Shown: positions 45,844 through 54,747 of the stretch, piece after piece
Numbering within the stretch: the stretch's first letter is position 1
Layout: each line of letters opens with the position of its first letter
From: an uncultured bacterium
GTDB lineage: Bacteria > Verrucomicrobiota > Kiritimatiellia > CAIKKV01 > CALHGX01
Reading direction: 5' to 3'
Length of the DNA stretch: 64,000 nucleotides
Assembly (NCBI GenBank): GCA_938031185.1
Contig: CALHGX010000012.1
Coordinates: 1 to 64,000, forward strand
Notes under the pieces: model-generated
Database searches by the model: none
Told to the model about the DNA's origin: nothing
What the model saw: the letters and a program-made list of their open reading frames with translations, nothing else
Position numbers and translations under genes: made by a program

Positions 45844-47721
45844 ATGGATACAGATTCCTCGGCCGCTGCCGGCGCCGCCCTCTCTCAACGCGCGCTCATT
45901 CGCAGGCTGTTGGCCTTGAGCTGGCGCTACCGGGGCGGGTGCCTTCGGGCGTTGGGTCTGCAAACGCTCGTGTTGGCGCTGGGCCTGGCCACCCTGGCGT
46001 TCTCCGGTCTCGGCATTGACTACCTGCGTTTCCTGATTCAGCCCGCGGCGCCCGCGCCGCGCTGGCCCTTCGGTGTGGCGCCCCCGCCGGAATGGACGCC
46101 GATGACCGTACTGGTCTGGATATCGCTTCTCATCCTCGCCATGGCTCTCTTGCGCGCCATGGTGTCCTATTCGTACACCGTCTATCTTTCCCGGCTGGTC
46201 CAGCAAACGATCGTGGTGGAGCTGCGTTCGCAGGTCTATGACAAACTGCAACGCCTCGGCTTCCGCTTCTTCGACGCCCGCTCCAGCGGCACGCTCATCA
46301 ACCGCGTCACTGGCGATGTGCAGGCGGTGCGCAGCTTTGTGGACAGTGTCCTTGTCCAACTGGTGCTTCTCGTGATTTCAATAGTCGTCTTCCTCACCTA
46401 CATGCTGCGTGTTCATGCAGGTTTGACGCTTGCCTGCCTGGCGCCCGTACCGCTGCTCTGGTGGCTGACCGTCCGGTTCTCGCAGGCCGTCAAGACCGGC
46501 TACACCCATAGCAGCGAGTGGCTGGACCGATTGGTGTTACGGGTCTCGGAATGCTCGAAAGGCATTCACGTGGTCAAGGGGTTCGCGCGCGAACCCGAGC
46601 AGCAGGCCGAGTTCGAGAAAACCAACGCGGAGTACCGCGACCAGAAGCGGGAGATTTTCCGGCTCCTCGGCGCCTATCGGCCGTTCATGGATGTGCTGTC
46701 TCAAGCCGGCCTCGTCATTCTGCTGGCGTACGGAGGGCTTCTCGTGGCCCACGATCGCCTGCCGCTCGGTACCGGGCTGATCGTCATGGTCGGCCTGCTG
46801 CAACGCTTTTCAGGCCAGGTCAATCAGCTCGCCGACATCACCAACAGCATCCAAGTCAGCCTCGCAGGCGCCCGTCGCGTTTTCGAGATCCTTGATGCGC
46901 CAATTGAAATTCGCAGCCCTGCCCGTCCGATACCATGGCGTGCCCCGCAAGGTCACGTGCGCTTCGAACAGGTGGAGTTTGCCTACAATGCCGGAACGCC
47001 TGTTTTGCACGACATTACCTTCGAGGCCCACCCCGGCGAATGCGTGGCGTTGGTCGGGCCCACGGGCTCGGGCAAGAGCACGCTCCTCAGCCTGATCCCT
47101 CGCTTCTACGACGTCACCGCTGGGCGGCTGTTGATAGACGGCATTCCGATTGCCGAGATGGACGTGGACGAACTCCGCCGTCGAATCGGGCTGGTTTTTC
47201 AGGAGAGCTTTCTTTTCAGCAACACGGTGGCCGCCAACATCGCCTTCGCCCATCCCGAGGCGGATGCCACGCAGATCGAGCGCGCCGCCCGCATTGCCGC
47301 CGCGCACGAATTCATCCGCGAACTGCCCCAGGGCTATGACACCGTCTTGCATGAAGGCGGCGCCGACCTTTCCGGCGGCCAGCGCCAACGCCTCGCCATT
47401 GCCCGCGCCATCCTGACCGATCCTGTGATCCTCCTTCTGGATGATCCCACCGCCGCCGTGGACACCCACACCGAGCATGAAATCCTTTCCGCCCTGGCCG
47501 AAGCCATGCGCGGCCGCACCACGTTCCTCGCCACGCATCGCATCAGCGCCCTTCGCCTTGCGCATCGCATCGTCGTGCTCGACGAGGGCCGCATCGTAAC
47601 TCAGGGTCCGCGAGAGGAATTGATGAGCCGGGGCGATCTGGCGAAACTCCTCGCTGGCGCGGATGCCATTGAAGACGCATCGCCGGGGGCAACCCTCGCC
47701 TCGGAGGCGCACCGGCCATGA
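45844..47721 (+). CDS. ABC exporter subunit 1 (heterodimeric, degenerate Walker B)
   Basis: 625 residues: six membrane helices (about 1-330) and an ATPase domain (about 375-600). Walker A GPTGSGKS, Q-loop VFQESFLFSNTV, signature LSGGQRQRL, Walker B LLLDDPTAAVD, H-loop ATHRIS. The catalytic glutamate after Walker B is aspartate, while the signature is canonical, as in one half of TM287/288-type exporters. Start ATG 45844 after AAAGAGG; the open frame runs back to 45430 without homology. Coupled to the second subunit by an ATGA overlap. Substrate (lipid, drug or peptide) unknown. Confidence 0.92.
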   Translation: MDTDSSAAAGAALSQRALIRRLLALSWRYRGGCLRALGLQTLVLALGLATLAFSGLGIDYLRFLIQPAAPAPRWPFGVAPPPEWTPMTVLVWISLLILAMALLRAMVSYSYTVYLSRLVQQTIVVELRSQVYDKLQRLGFRFFDARSSGTLINRVTGDVQAVRSFVDSVLVQLVLLVISIVVFLTYMLRVHAGLTLACLAPVPLLWWLTVRFSQAVKTGYTHSSEWLDRLVLRVSECSKGIHVVKGFAREPEQQAEFEKTNAEYRDQKREIFRLLGAYRPFMDVLSQAGLVILLAYGGLLVAHDRLPLGTGLIVMVGLLQRFSGQVNQLADITNSIQVSLAGARRVFEILDAPIEIRSPARPIPWRAPQGHVRFEQVEFAYNAGTPVLHDITFEAHPGECVALVGPTGSGKSTLLSLIPRFYDVTAGRLLIDGIPIAEMDVDELRRRIGLVFQESFLFSNTVAANIAFAHPEADATQIERAARIAAAHEFIRELPQGYDTVLHEGGADLSGGQRQRLAIARAILTDPVILLLDDPTAAVDTHTEHEILSALAEAMRGRTTFLATHRISALRLAHRIVVLDEGRIVTQGPREELMSRGDLAKLLAGADAIEDASPGATLASEAHRP

Positions 47722-49565
47722 AGCGACCCGCCGTCATCAGTCTGCCGCCACCGTCCCGAGACGAGGAGTCGGCCGCGAGCACTCGCCCTCTGAGCCTCTC
47801 TCTCATTCGACGGCTGTTCGCATACACACGCCCTTACACCTCCCGCCGCAATCTTCTGCTGCTGCTGGTGATCATTCGCGCCGTGCAACTACCGCTGCTG
47901 GCCTGGGCCGTGGGCGCGGTCGTCAACGGCCCCATCGCCGATCATGATCCGGCGGGCATCCTGTGGGGGACCGCGGGATTTCTCGGCTTGGTGATCGCCA
48001 CCGGCCTCGTCATGCGCTACCGCATGATGCTGGCCATGGCACTCGGCGAAAGCGTCATTCATGACCTGCGCAATGATCTTTTTCGGCACCTGCTTCGGAT
48101 GCCCATGAGTTTCTTCGACCAAACCCGCGTGGGCCGGATCATCAGCCGGTTCACCTCCGACGCCGAGGCCGTGCGCGTCGGCGTCCAAGACGTCCTCTTC
48201 GTTAGCCTGGTGCAGGGCGGTCAGATGCTCGTGGCGGCCGGAATGCTTTGCTGGTATGACCGGCCCATGTTTGCGCTCGTGATGCTCATGACCCCCATCA
48301 TGTGGTTGCTCAACCGCCACTTCCGCCATCGCCTCAGCCGCGGCTATCGCCTTATTCAGGAAAGCTTCAGCCGCGTGACCGCCGCCGTGGCCGAGTCGGT
48401 TCGCGGGGTGCGCGAAGTTCAGGGATACGCCCGACAAGACGTCAACACCGAGATGTTCCGCCAACTCGCGCTGGATCACTCCCAATACAACGTCGGCATC
48501 GCGCGCGCCACGGGCGTGTTCTTTCCGCTGCTGGAATTGAACAGCCAGACTTTCATTTCCGCCCTGGTGCTGCTCGGCGGCTACCGGGTGCTGCATCCCG
48601 AAACCGGCATGACGCTCGGCGATTTCATTCAGTTCTTCCTGCTCGCCAACTTCTTCTTCTCCCCCATCCAGAGCCTAGCCGGGCAGTACAACAACGCGCT
48701 GACCGCCATGGCGGGGGCAGAACGTGTGTTTCGCTTTCTGGACACGCCACCGGCATGGACCGACCCGCCCGACGCCGTAACGCCCGCCTCCATTGAAGGC
48801 CGCGTTGAGTTCGACCACGTCTCTTTTCAATACGGGCCCGATCGCCCGGCCCTGCGCGATGTCTCTTTCCGCGTCGAACCGGGCCAAACCGTGGCGCTGG
48901 TCGGGCCCACGGGCAGCGGAAAAACCACCATCATCCGCCTGCTGGCCAAGTTCTACCTCCCGACGGAAGGGACCGTCCGATTGGATGGCAGGGATTTGAG
49001 AACGATTCGCAGCGATTGGCTGCATCAACGCATGGGTATTGTGTTGCAAGAGAATTTTCTTTTCACCGGGACCGTGCTCGACAACATCCGCGTCGGCTGC
49101 CCCGAGGCGTCGGAGGAGGAGGCGCGCGACGCCCTCCGCCGCATGGATTGCCTGGATCTGCTCGACACGCTCCCCGAAGGGCTCATGACCCGCGTGGGCG
49201 AGCGCGGTGTCGGCCTCTCCCTAGGCCAGCGCCAGCTCATCTGCTTCGCCCGCGCCATGGTGGCCAATCCCGTCCTGCTGATCCTCGACGAAGCCACCAG
49301 CTCCGTGGACCCCGCCTCGGAGGCCCGCATCCAGCGCGCCATGCGGCACCTGCTGCGCCATCGCACCAGTTTCATCGTCGCACATCGGCTCAGCACGGTC
49401 CTGCATGCCGATCTGGCGCTCGTGATGGAACATGGTCGGCTCGTGGAGCTCGGCAACCATGCAACCTTGCTGGCCGCAAACGGCATCTACGCCCGCTTGT
49501 ATCGGCATTTCGCGTCGGGCGAAAAGTCGCTCCTGCCGCCGCCCGGTCAGGCCCCGCGGAAGTAG
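47718..49565 (+). CDS. ABC exporter subunit 2 (heterodimeric, degenerate signature)
   Basis: 615 residues, six helices plus ATPase. Walker A GPTGSGKT, Q-loop VLQENFLFTGTV, Walker B LLILDEATSSVDP with the catalytic glutamate, H-loop VAHRLS. The signature LSGGQ reads LSLGQ (VGLSLGQRQL). Paired with subunit 1 this gives one working ATP site (this Walker B plus LSGGQ of subunit 1) and one degenerate site. The 3' end overlaps the convergent ribE by 19 nt. Confidence 0.92.
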   Translation: MKRPAVISLPPPSRDEESAASTRPLSLSLIRRLFAYTRPYTSRRNLLLLLVIIRAVQLPLLAWAVGAVVNGPIADHDPAGILWGTAGFLGLVIATGLVMRYRMMLAMALGESVIHDLRNDLFRHLLRMPMSFFDQTRVGRIISRFTSDAEAVRVGVQDVLFVSLVQGGQMLVAAGMLCWYDRPMFALVMLMTPIMWLLNRHFRHRLSRGYRLIQESFSRVTAAVAESVRGVREVQGYARQDVNTEMFRQLALDHSQYNVGIARATGVFFPLLELNSQTFISALVLLGGYRVLHPETGMTLGDFIQFFLLANFFFSPIQSLAGQYNNALTAMAGAERVFRFLDTPPAWTDPPDAVTPASIEGRVEFDHVSFQYGPDRPALRDVSFRVEPGQTVALVGPTGSGKTTIIRLLAKFYLPTEGTVRLDGRDLRTIRSDWLHQRMGIVLQENFLFTGTVLDNIRVGCPEASEEEARDALRRMDCLDLLDTLPEGLMTRVGERGVGLSLGQRQLICFARAMVANPVLLILDEATSSVDPASEARIQRAMRHLLRHRTSFIVAHRLSTVLHADLALVMEHGRLVELGNHATLLAANGIYARLYRHFASGEKSLLPPPGQAPRK

Positions 49566-50194
49566 CCCGCCTGCCTCAGCCGCTCCTCGGTCAGACCGCC
49601 GCCAACCGATGCGCCCAAAACCCGCCGGACGTGTTTGCCGATCACATCGGTTTCGAGATTCACTGCATCACCTTCGCGAAGATCCGACAATGTCGTCTGC
49701 GACCAGGTAAACGGGATCAGGGACACCGTGAACGAACGCGCCCCCAATTCCGCCACCGTGAGGCTCACACCGTTGACCGCCACCGATCCTTTGGGCACAA
49801 GGCCCGCCAGCACATCTGGTGGCGCCTCGATTTCCAGCATCCAGTCCTCACCCGTGCGCCGACGGGCCGCCAGCCGGCCGATCCCGTCAATGTGTCCCGT
49901 CACAAAATGGCCGCCCAGCCGGTCGTCCGCCCGCAGTGCGCGCTCGAGATTCAGGCGATCACCCGCCACCTTGCGGCCCAAGTCCGTTTTGGACAACGTC
50001 TCGCCGAGCACATCACACGCGAACCAATCCGCCCCCCTTTCCGCCACAGTCAAACACGCCCCTTGGACCGCCACGCTTTCACCGAGTCCAAGCGGAGGAG
50101 TCCAAGGCGCATGGGCAATAGTTATGCGCAGTCCGTTTCCTCGCCTTTGGACGGACTGTATCCGCCCGATCTGCTGAATGAGGCCGGTGAACAT
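49547..50194 (-). CDS. ribE: Riboflavin synthase, alpha chain
   Basis: Dismutates two lumazine molecules to riboflavin. 215 residues, two repeated lumazine-binding domains: MFTGLIQQIG and VAVQGACLTV in the first, GHFVTGHIDGIG and VAVNGVSLTV in the second. The ATG at 50194 overlaps the ribD stop as TGATG. Last gene of the FMN-controlled operon. Confidence 0.97.
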   Translation of the reverse strand: MFTGLIQQIGRIQSVQRRGNGLRITIAHAPWTPPLGLGESVAVQGACLTVAERGADWFACDVLGETLSKTDLGRKVAGDRLNLERALRADDRLGGHFVTGHIDGIGRLAARRRTGEDWMLEIEAPPDVLAGLVPKGSVAVNGVSLTVAELGARSFTVSLIPFTWSQTTLSDLREGDAVNLETDVIGKHVRRVLGASVGGGLTEERLRQAGYFRGA

Positions 50195-51306
50195 CAACTT
50201 CTTCCGTCTCGGCCGCTCTTTTTTTTCGGCACGGCCACAAGCATCATGTCGGAGCCCACTCGTTCACAGCGAACAAACCGCAGCCGCGGGGCTGTCTCGA
50301 GCAGCCAGCCCGGGCCGCCCACAGCAGGACATCCCGTCGCGCCCAGCACGCGCGGCGCCACAAACCACATGTACCGATCCACCAAGCCGGCCCGTATCAA
50401 CGAAGCCACCAGCTCGCCCCCGCCTTCACACAGCACATGCAGCACGCCCAGCTCGTGCAGTTTCCGCATCAAGGCCCGCAATGAAACGCCGCCCCGCCCG
50501 TGCGGGATCGTCCACACCGTCGCTCCCGTCGCCTGATACGCCGCCTGCCGGCCCGATGGGCAGCAGTTTGTGGTCGCGATGATGGTGCGATGAACATGCC
50601 CATCGGTGAAGACGCGGGCGTCGGGATCCAACGCGCCGCCCGTGTCCACCACCACGCGAAAAGCCCGAGGGCGACGGCCGCCGCCCAACAGCGATGGATC
50701 ATCCAGCACCGCCGTGCGCTGCCCCACTAGCACCGCGTCGCACTGCCGCCGTAACGCCTGCACGACGCGGCGGGCCGCCGGACTGGTAATCCAACGGGAA
50801 TGCCCGGTTCGATCGGCAATGCGGCCATCCATTGTGACGCCCAGCTTGACCGTCACAAAGGGACGCCGTTGCGTCACCCACAAGGCAAACGGCGCGATCA
50901 GTTCCGCAGCGGCGGCATGGCACACGCCGGTTTTCACTTCAAGTCCGTTCCGGCGCAATATCGCGAATCCACGCCCCCGGTGGCGAGGATTCGGGTCTGC
51001 CACCGCCGCCACCACCCGTCGCACCCCCGCCCGTAAAATCGCCTCGGTGCAAGGCGGGGTTCGTCCCCATGTGCTGCAAGGCTCCAACGTCACATACAGA
51101 ACCGCACCCCGCGCCCGCGCGCCCGCTTGCGCCAAGGCCAGCACTTCGGCATGCGGTTCGCCCGCTTTTCGATGATATCCCTCACCCGCGATTCGATGGC
51201 CGTGCACCACCACCGCGCCGACGGGCGGATTAGGGCGGGTGCCGCCTTCGCCGCGGCGCGCCAGTTCAACCGCCCGCATCATCCATCGTTCATCGCTCCT
51301 CGACAT
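50194..51306 (-). CDS. ribD: Bifunctional riboflavin deaminase/reductase
   Basis: 370 residues. The N-terminal deaminase (about 1-145) has the zinc ligands HAE in EPHAEVLAL and the cysteines in LEPCSTWGRTPPC; the C-terminal reductase (about 150-365) has VTVKLGVTMDGRIAD and LCEGGGELVASLI. Catalyses the second and third steps after GTP opening. I chose the ATG at 51306, whose protein begins as in other RibD (MSRSDERWMMRAVELARRGEG); an ATG at 51354 is also in frame. Preceded by ftsY. Confidence 0.96.
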   Translation of the reverse strand: MSRSDERWMMRAVELARRGEGGTRPNPPVGAVVVHGHRIAGEGYHRKAGEPHAEVLALAQAGARARGAVLYVTLEPCSTWGRTPPCTEAILRAGVRRVVAAVADPNPRHRGRGFAILRRNGLEVKTGVCHAAAAELIAPFALWVTQRRPFVTVKLGVTMDGRIADRTGHSRWITSPAARRVVQALRRQCDAVLVGQRTAVLDDPSLLGGGRRPRAFRVVVDTGGALDPDARVFTDGHVHRTIIATTNCCPSGRQAAYQATGATVWTIPHGRGGVSLRALMRKLHELGVLHVLCEGGGELVASLIRAGLVDRYMWFVAPRVLGATGCPAVGGPGWLLETAPRLRFVRCERVGSDMMLVAVPKKKSGRDGRS

Positions 51307-51362
51307 TCCTCCCCTGCACTCCCACGGGGCCGCCGGGCGTTCTTGGAGCCCCATCGCCCACT

Positions 51363-52247
51363 TCAACTCGAACCGCCTACCAACGCATCTACGTACTGGT
51401 CGGGATCAAATGGCGCCAGATCATCCATGCCTTCCCCCAATCCAACGAATCGCACCGGCAGTCGCAAATCTCTCTCAATCGCCAGAATGAAACCAGCTTT
51501 GGACGAGCCGTCCAGTTTGCTAACCACAACGCCCGTCACACGGGCCAAATCAAGGAAGGACCGTGCCTGGCTGATGGCGTTGCGACCCAACATGCCGTCG
51601 AGGACAATCCAGGTCTCGCGCGGCCCGCCGCCAGCCTTGGCGATGGCGCGCCCCACCTTTGCCAGCTCCTCCATGAGGGGCTGCCGCGTATGCATGCGGC
51701 CAGCGGTATCCACGATGACCCAGTCGACCCCTCGGGCCTTGGCAGCCTGCACGGCGTCATAGGCCACCGCGGCGGCATCCGCCCCTTGCACGCCGGCAAC
51801 CACGTCGCAGCCCACCCGTTGCGCCCAGATTCGCAGTTGGTCGGCCCCGGCGGCACGAAACGTGTCCGTCGCCGCCAACAGGGGCTTCAATCCCTGCTGT
51901 TGAACCAACCGGGCCAGCTTCGCCGCCGTGGTGGTCTTGCCGGAGCCGTTCACGCCCACAATCAGCAGGGCCGCGGGCCGTTCGGCCTCCCGCCAATCAA
52001 ATGGCGCCCGGTCGGGCAGCGCCTGTCGCGCCAGCTCGCGGGCCACCGCCATCGGCCCGCGCCGTGGCCCCTCGATCCGGATGCGCTCCATCCATTCCGC
52101 CACCAGACCGGCGGGAATATCGGCCTGTATCAACGCCTGTTCACACTCTTCCAACGCCGCCGGATCGGCGGCGCCACCAAAAAGACGCGCCGCATGTTGC
52201 CGCAGCCGATCCCGCGTTTTTGCCAATGCCTGCAGCCAGCTTCTCAC
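51363..52247 (-). CDS. ftsY: Signal recognition particle receptor FtsY
   Basis: SRP receptor GTPase for co-translational membrane targeting. 294 residues: only the N and G domains, without the acidic A domain of E. coli. G1 GVNGSGKTTTAAKLA, ATDTFRAAGADQL, G3 DTAGR, G4 SKLDGSSKAG and the FtsY-specific GLGEGMDDLAPFDP are all present. GTG start at 52247 overlaps the nusB stop (GTGA). It is an essential gene sitting inside a riboflavin operon. Confidence 0.96.
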   Translation of the reverse strand: MRSWLQALAKTRDRLRQHAARLFGGAADPAALEECEQALIQADIPAGLVAEWMERIRIEGPRRGPMAVARELARQALPDRAPFDWREAERPAALLIVGVNGSGKTTTAAKLARLVQQQGLKPLLAATDTFRAAGADQLRIWAQRVGCDVVAGVQGADAAAVAYDAVQAAKARGVDWVIVDTAGRMHTRQPLMEELAKVGRAIAKAGGGPRETWIVLDGMLGRNAISQARSFLDLARVTGVVVSKLDGSSKAGFILAIERDLRLPVRFVGLGEGMDDLAPFDPDQYVDALVGGSS

Positions 52248-52663
52248 GAGGCTCCGTCCCGCGCCGACAGCCGCTCCCGGCGAATGCGATCCAAAATGCC
52301 GTTCACAAAACGCCCCGACTTCTGATCGCCCATTTTTTTTGCCAATTCCACGGCTTCGTTGATCGAAACGGCAGGCGGAATGTCGGACCGATACAGCATC
52401 TCATAGACGGCCACCCGCATGATGTTGCGATCCACGGCGGCCATCCGCTTCAAATCCCAGTTCTCGGCGTATTGCTGAATCAGGGCATCCAGTTCCGCCT
52501 GCCGTTCCACCACGCCCCGCACGAGTTCTTCGGCAAATACCCGCGCCGCGCTGCTGCCCTTGAACTCGCTGCGAAAGCGCGACAGATCGCCTCCGTTGGG
52601 ATTGAAATCCCGCTCGAACAGCAATTGGACCGCCCACATTCTCGCGGTTCGGCGCGAAACCAT
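52244..52663 (-). CDS. nusB: Transcription antitermination factor NusB
   Basis: 139 residues. Binds boxA with NusE in rRNA antitermination. MVSRRTARMWAVQLLFERDF, AENWDLKRMAAVDRNIMRVAVYEMLY and INEAVELAKKMGDQKSGRFVNGILDRI are family motifs. Starts 4 nt after the ribH stop. ribH-nusB linkage is frequent across bacteria; here ftsY follows directly. Confidence 0.97.
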   Translation of the reverse strand: MVSRRTARMWAVQLLFERDFNPNGGDLSRFRSEFKGSSAARVFAEELVRGVVERQAELDALIQQYAENWDLKRMAAVDRNIMRVAVYEMLYRSDIPPAVSINEAVELAKKMGDQKSGRFVNGILDRIRRERLSARDGAS

Positions 52664-52667
52664 CTTT

Positions 52668-53141
52668 CTAGCCTTTCATCTGCCGAAAAAGATCGGCCAT
52701 CTCTATCGCCGCGAGGGCCGCGTTCCAGCCCTTGTTGCCGGCCTTCGTACCGCAACGCTCAATCGCCTGCTCGAGATTGCCGGCGCACACGACGCCGTTG
52801 ATCACCGGCACGCCGCTGTCCAGCGCAAGGGAGGCCAATGAGCGGGAAACCTGCGAATTGATCAGGTCCGCATGCGGCGTCGATCCCTGCACGACAGCCC
52901 CCAGCGCCACCACCGCATCGAGTCCACCCGCTTTGATCATGCGGGCAGCCACCTGCGGCACCTCATTCGCGCCAGGCGTCCAAGCCACCACAATGTCCTT
53001 TTCCGCCACACCGTGCCGCACAAGACAATCCACAGCCCCCGCGAGCAGCTCCTTCGTGAGAAAGTCGTTGAACCGGCTCACGACGATGCCCACCTTGATC
53101 CCCTTCCCGCTCAGTTGACCCGACAGTTCCTGCATGTTCAT
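52668..53141 (-). CDS. ribH: 6,7-Dimethyl-8-ribityllumazine synthase
   Basis: 157 residues. Condenses dihydroxybutanone phosphate with the pyrimidine from RibD. VGIVVSRFNDFLTKELL, TPGANEVPQVA, ALGAVVQGSTPHADLI with the catalytic histidine, and VINGVVCAGNLEQA (family: GVLTTENxEQA) with the lysine-containing AGNKG follow the family. Start ATG 53141 after AGGAGAG. It lies 37 nt after ribBA. Confidence 0.96.
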   Translation of the reverse strand: MNMQELSGQLSGKGIKVGIVVSRFNDFLTKELLAGAVDCLVRHGVAEKDIVVAWTPGANEVPQVAARMIKAGGLDAVVALGAVVQGSTPHADLINSQVSRSLASLALDSGVPVINGVVCAGNLEQAIERCGTKAGNKGWNAALAAIEMADLFRQMKG

Positions 53142-53178
53142 ATTCGTCTCTCCTACCGCCGTTCCGTCCTCTCGCTTC

Positions 53179-54417
53179 TCAAAGCAGATGCCCCAGTTTC
53201 TCGCGTTTCGCCTCCAAGTACCGCCGGCTGTGCTCCGAGGCCGGCAGCACGAGGGGCACCCGCTCCACAATCCGCAACCCGTACGCCTTCAGCCCGACGA
53301 TCTTGCGCGGGTTGTTGGTTAGAAGCCGTATCTTCTTCAAGCCAAGATCGGAAAGAATTTGCGCGCCGACGCCATAATCGCGCAAGTCGGCCTCAAAACC
53401 AAGCCGCTCGTTGGCCTCCACCGTGTCCATACCCTGCTCTTGCAGGGCGTAGGCGTGAATCTTGTTCACGAGGCCGATTCCGCGCCCTTCCTGCCGCATG
53501 TACAACACCACCCCCACACCTTCAGCGGCCACCCGGCGCATGGCTTCTCGCAGTTGCTGCCCGCAATCGCACCGAAGCGACCCGAACACGTCGCCCGTCA
53601 GGCATTCGCTATGCACTCTCACCAGCGCCGCAGGCGCCTGGGAAAGATCTCCCATCACCAGCGCCACATGCACCTGGTCATCCACATCAGATCGGTAAAG
53701 ATGCAGATCGAACGGACCGTAATCCGTGGGCAGCGAGACCGTGCGAAGGCGCCGCACCAATCGCTCCGTCCGTCGGCGAAACGCGATCAGATCCGCCACC
53801 GAGATGAGCGGCATGTGATGTTCCGCCGCGAATTTTTTCAACTCCGGCAAGCGGGCCATCTGCCCGTCCTCCCGCAAAATCTCGCAAATGACGCCCGCCG
53901 GCTGGAGCCCTGCCAGGCGCGCGAGATCTACGGCCGTTTCAGTATGCCCGGCCCGCCGCAACACCCCGCCGTCCTTCGCCTCTAGCGGGAACATGTGCCC
54001 GGGGCATACCAAATCCTGCCGGGTGGTCTTTTCGTCCGCCAACAGTCGAATGGTCACGCACCGATCATGCGCGCTGATCCCCGTCGTAATCCCCTTGGCT
54101 GCATCCACCGATTCCATGAACGCGGTCCCAAAGGCATCTCCCCCGCCTCGCGCCGCCATGGGGCGCAACCCCAGTTGTTCCACCCGTTCCCGCGTCAATG
54201 CGACACAAATCAACCCGCGACCGTGATGAGCCATGAAATTGACGGCCTGTGGCGTGACCTTTTGCGCCGCCATAATCAGGTCCCCCTCGTTTTCGCGGCG
54301 TGCATCGTCCACTACCACCACCATACGCCCGCGCCGGATGGCCTCCGCCGCGTCTTCGATGCGGTCAAAGAAACTCTCCGCGCTCTTTACGCAATCGGCT
54401 TTGCGCTTGGATCCCAT
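53179..54417 (-). CDS. ribBA: Bifunctional 3,4-dihydroxy-2-butanone 4-phosphate synthase / GTP cyclohydrolase II
   Basis: 412 residues. RibB half (about 15-215): VVVVDDARRENEGDLIMAAQ, ARGGGDAFGTAF in place of the usual short loop, GITTGISAHDR and RRAGHTETAVDLARLAG. RibA half (about 220-405): VHSECLTGDVFGSLRCDCG with the zinc cysteines, MRQEGRGIGLVNKI and RDYGVGAQIL. Starts the riboflavin pathway from both ribulose 5-phosphate and GTP. The ATG at 54417 follows GGAGAAAAGC, directly after the riboswitch terminator. The frame is open to 54546, but that passes through the terminator. Confidence 0.97.
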   Translation of the reverse strand: MGSKRKADCVKSAESFFDRIEDAAEAIRRGRMVVVVDDARRENEGDLIMAAQKVTPQAVNFMAHHGRGLICVALTRERVEQLGLRPMAARGGGDAFGTAFMESVDAAKGITTGISAHDRCVTIRLLADEKTTRQDLVCPGHMFPLEAKDGGVLRRAGHTETAVDLARLAGLQPAGVICEILREDGQMARLPELKKFAAEHHMPLISVADLIAFRRRTERLVRRLRTVSLPTDYGPFDLHLYRSDVDDQVHVALVMGDLSQAPAALVRVHSECLTGDVFGSLRCDCGQQLREAMRRVAAEGVGVVLYMRQEGRGIGLVNKIHAYALQEQGMDTVEANERLGFEADLRDYGVGAQILSDLGLKKIRLLTNNPRKIVGLKAYGLRIVERVPLVLPASEHSRRYLEAKREKLGHLL

Positions 54418-54430
54418 GCTTTTCTCCAAA

Positions 54431-54460
54431 GAAAAACCCGGGGCACTTTGTCCCCGGGGT
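54431..54460 (-). terminator. Intrinsic terminator of the FMN riboswitch
   Basis: Minus strand: 7-bp all-GC stem (CCCCGGG / CCCGGGG at 54452-54458 and 54437-54443), 8-nt loop, then TTTTTC. It lies 27 nt past the aptamer and ends 13 nt before the ribBA ATG, so it can shut off transcription when FMN is bound. Confidence 0.85.
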
Positions 54461-54486
54461 CTGCGCAACGCACCGCGCGTTCTAAC

Positions 54487-54627
54487 GTCTTCTCCCATCC
54501 AGACTGAGACCGCATCGCTTGCGATCATCACTGTCGGCCACGGCATCTCACCGTGTCTGCCCCGTTCGACGGAACGGGACTCGCGGGCTGTTACCGCCGG
54601 TGGGGATTTGCACCCGATCCCGAAGAC
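54487..54627 (-). promoter_or_regulatory. FMN riboswitch (RFN element) of the rib operon
   Basis: The P1 stem pairs GTCTTC (54627-54622) with GAAGAC (54492-54487). Conserved core blocks on the minus strand: AAATCCCCACCGGCGGTAAC, AGCCCGCGAG, GGTGAGATGCCGTGGCCGAC and GTCTGGATGGGAGAAGAC. All expected RFN blocks are present in order over about 141 nt. FMN binding would favour the downstream terminator and reduce expression of ribBA-ribH-nusB-ftsY-ribD-ribE. Confidence 0.95.
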
Positions 54628-54666
54628 TTATGTCCGATCAAACCGTTCCCGGCTCGATCACAGCAC

Positions 54667-54695
54667 AATCTAGCGCATGGCGGCCGCCGATGCAA
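54667..54695 (-). promoter_or_regulatory. Promoter of the riboflavin operon
   Basis: Minus strand: -35 TTGCAT (54695-54690), 17-nt spacer, -10 TAGATT (54672-54667). Transcription would start near 54660, about 33 nt before the aptamer. Confidence 0.55.
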
Positions 54696-54747
54696 CAGGG
54701 CGCTTCAAGCAAACAGCTTGGCGCTTCGCAAGGCTCTTGTCTTCGCT

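Noticed and set aside
54628-54747. Terminator for GH31 in the stretch after its stop
   Set aside because: An AAGC/GCTT-centred hairpin is present but interrupted and has no U tract; only the rib promoter is supported there.
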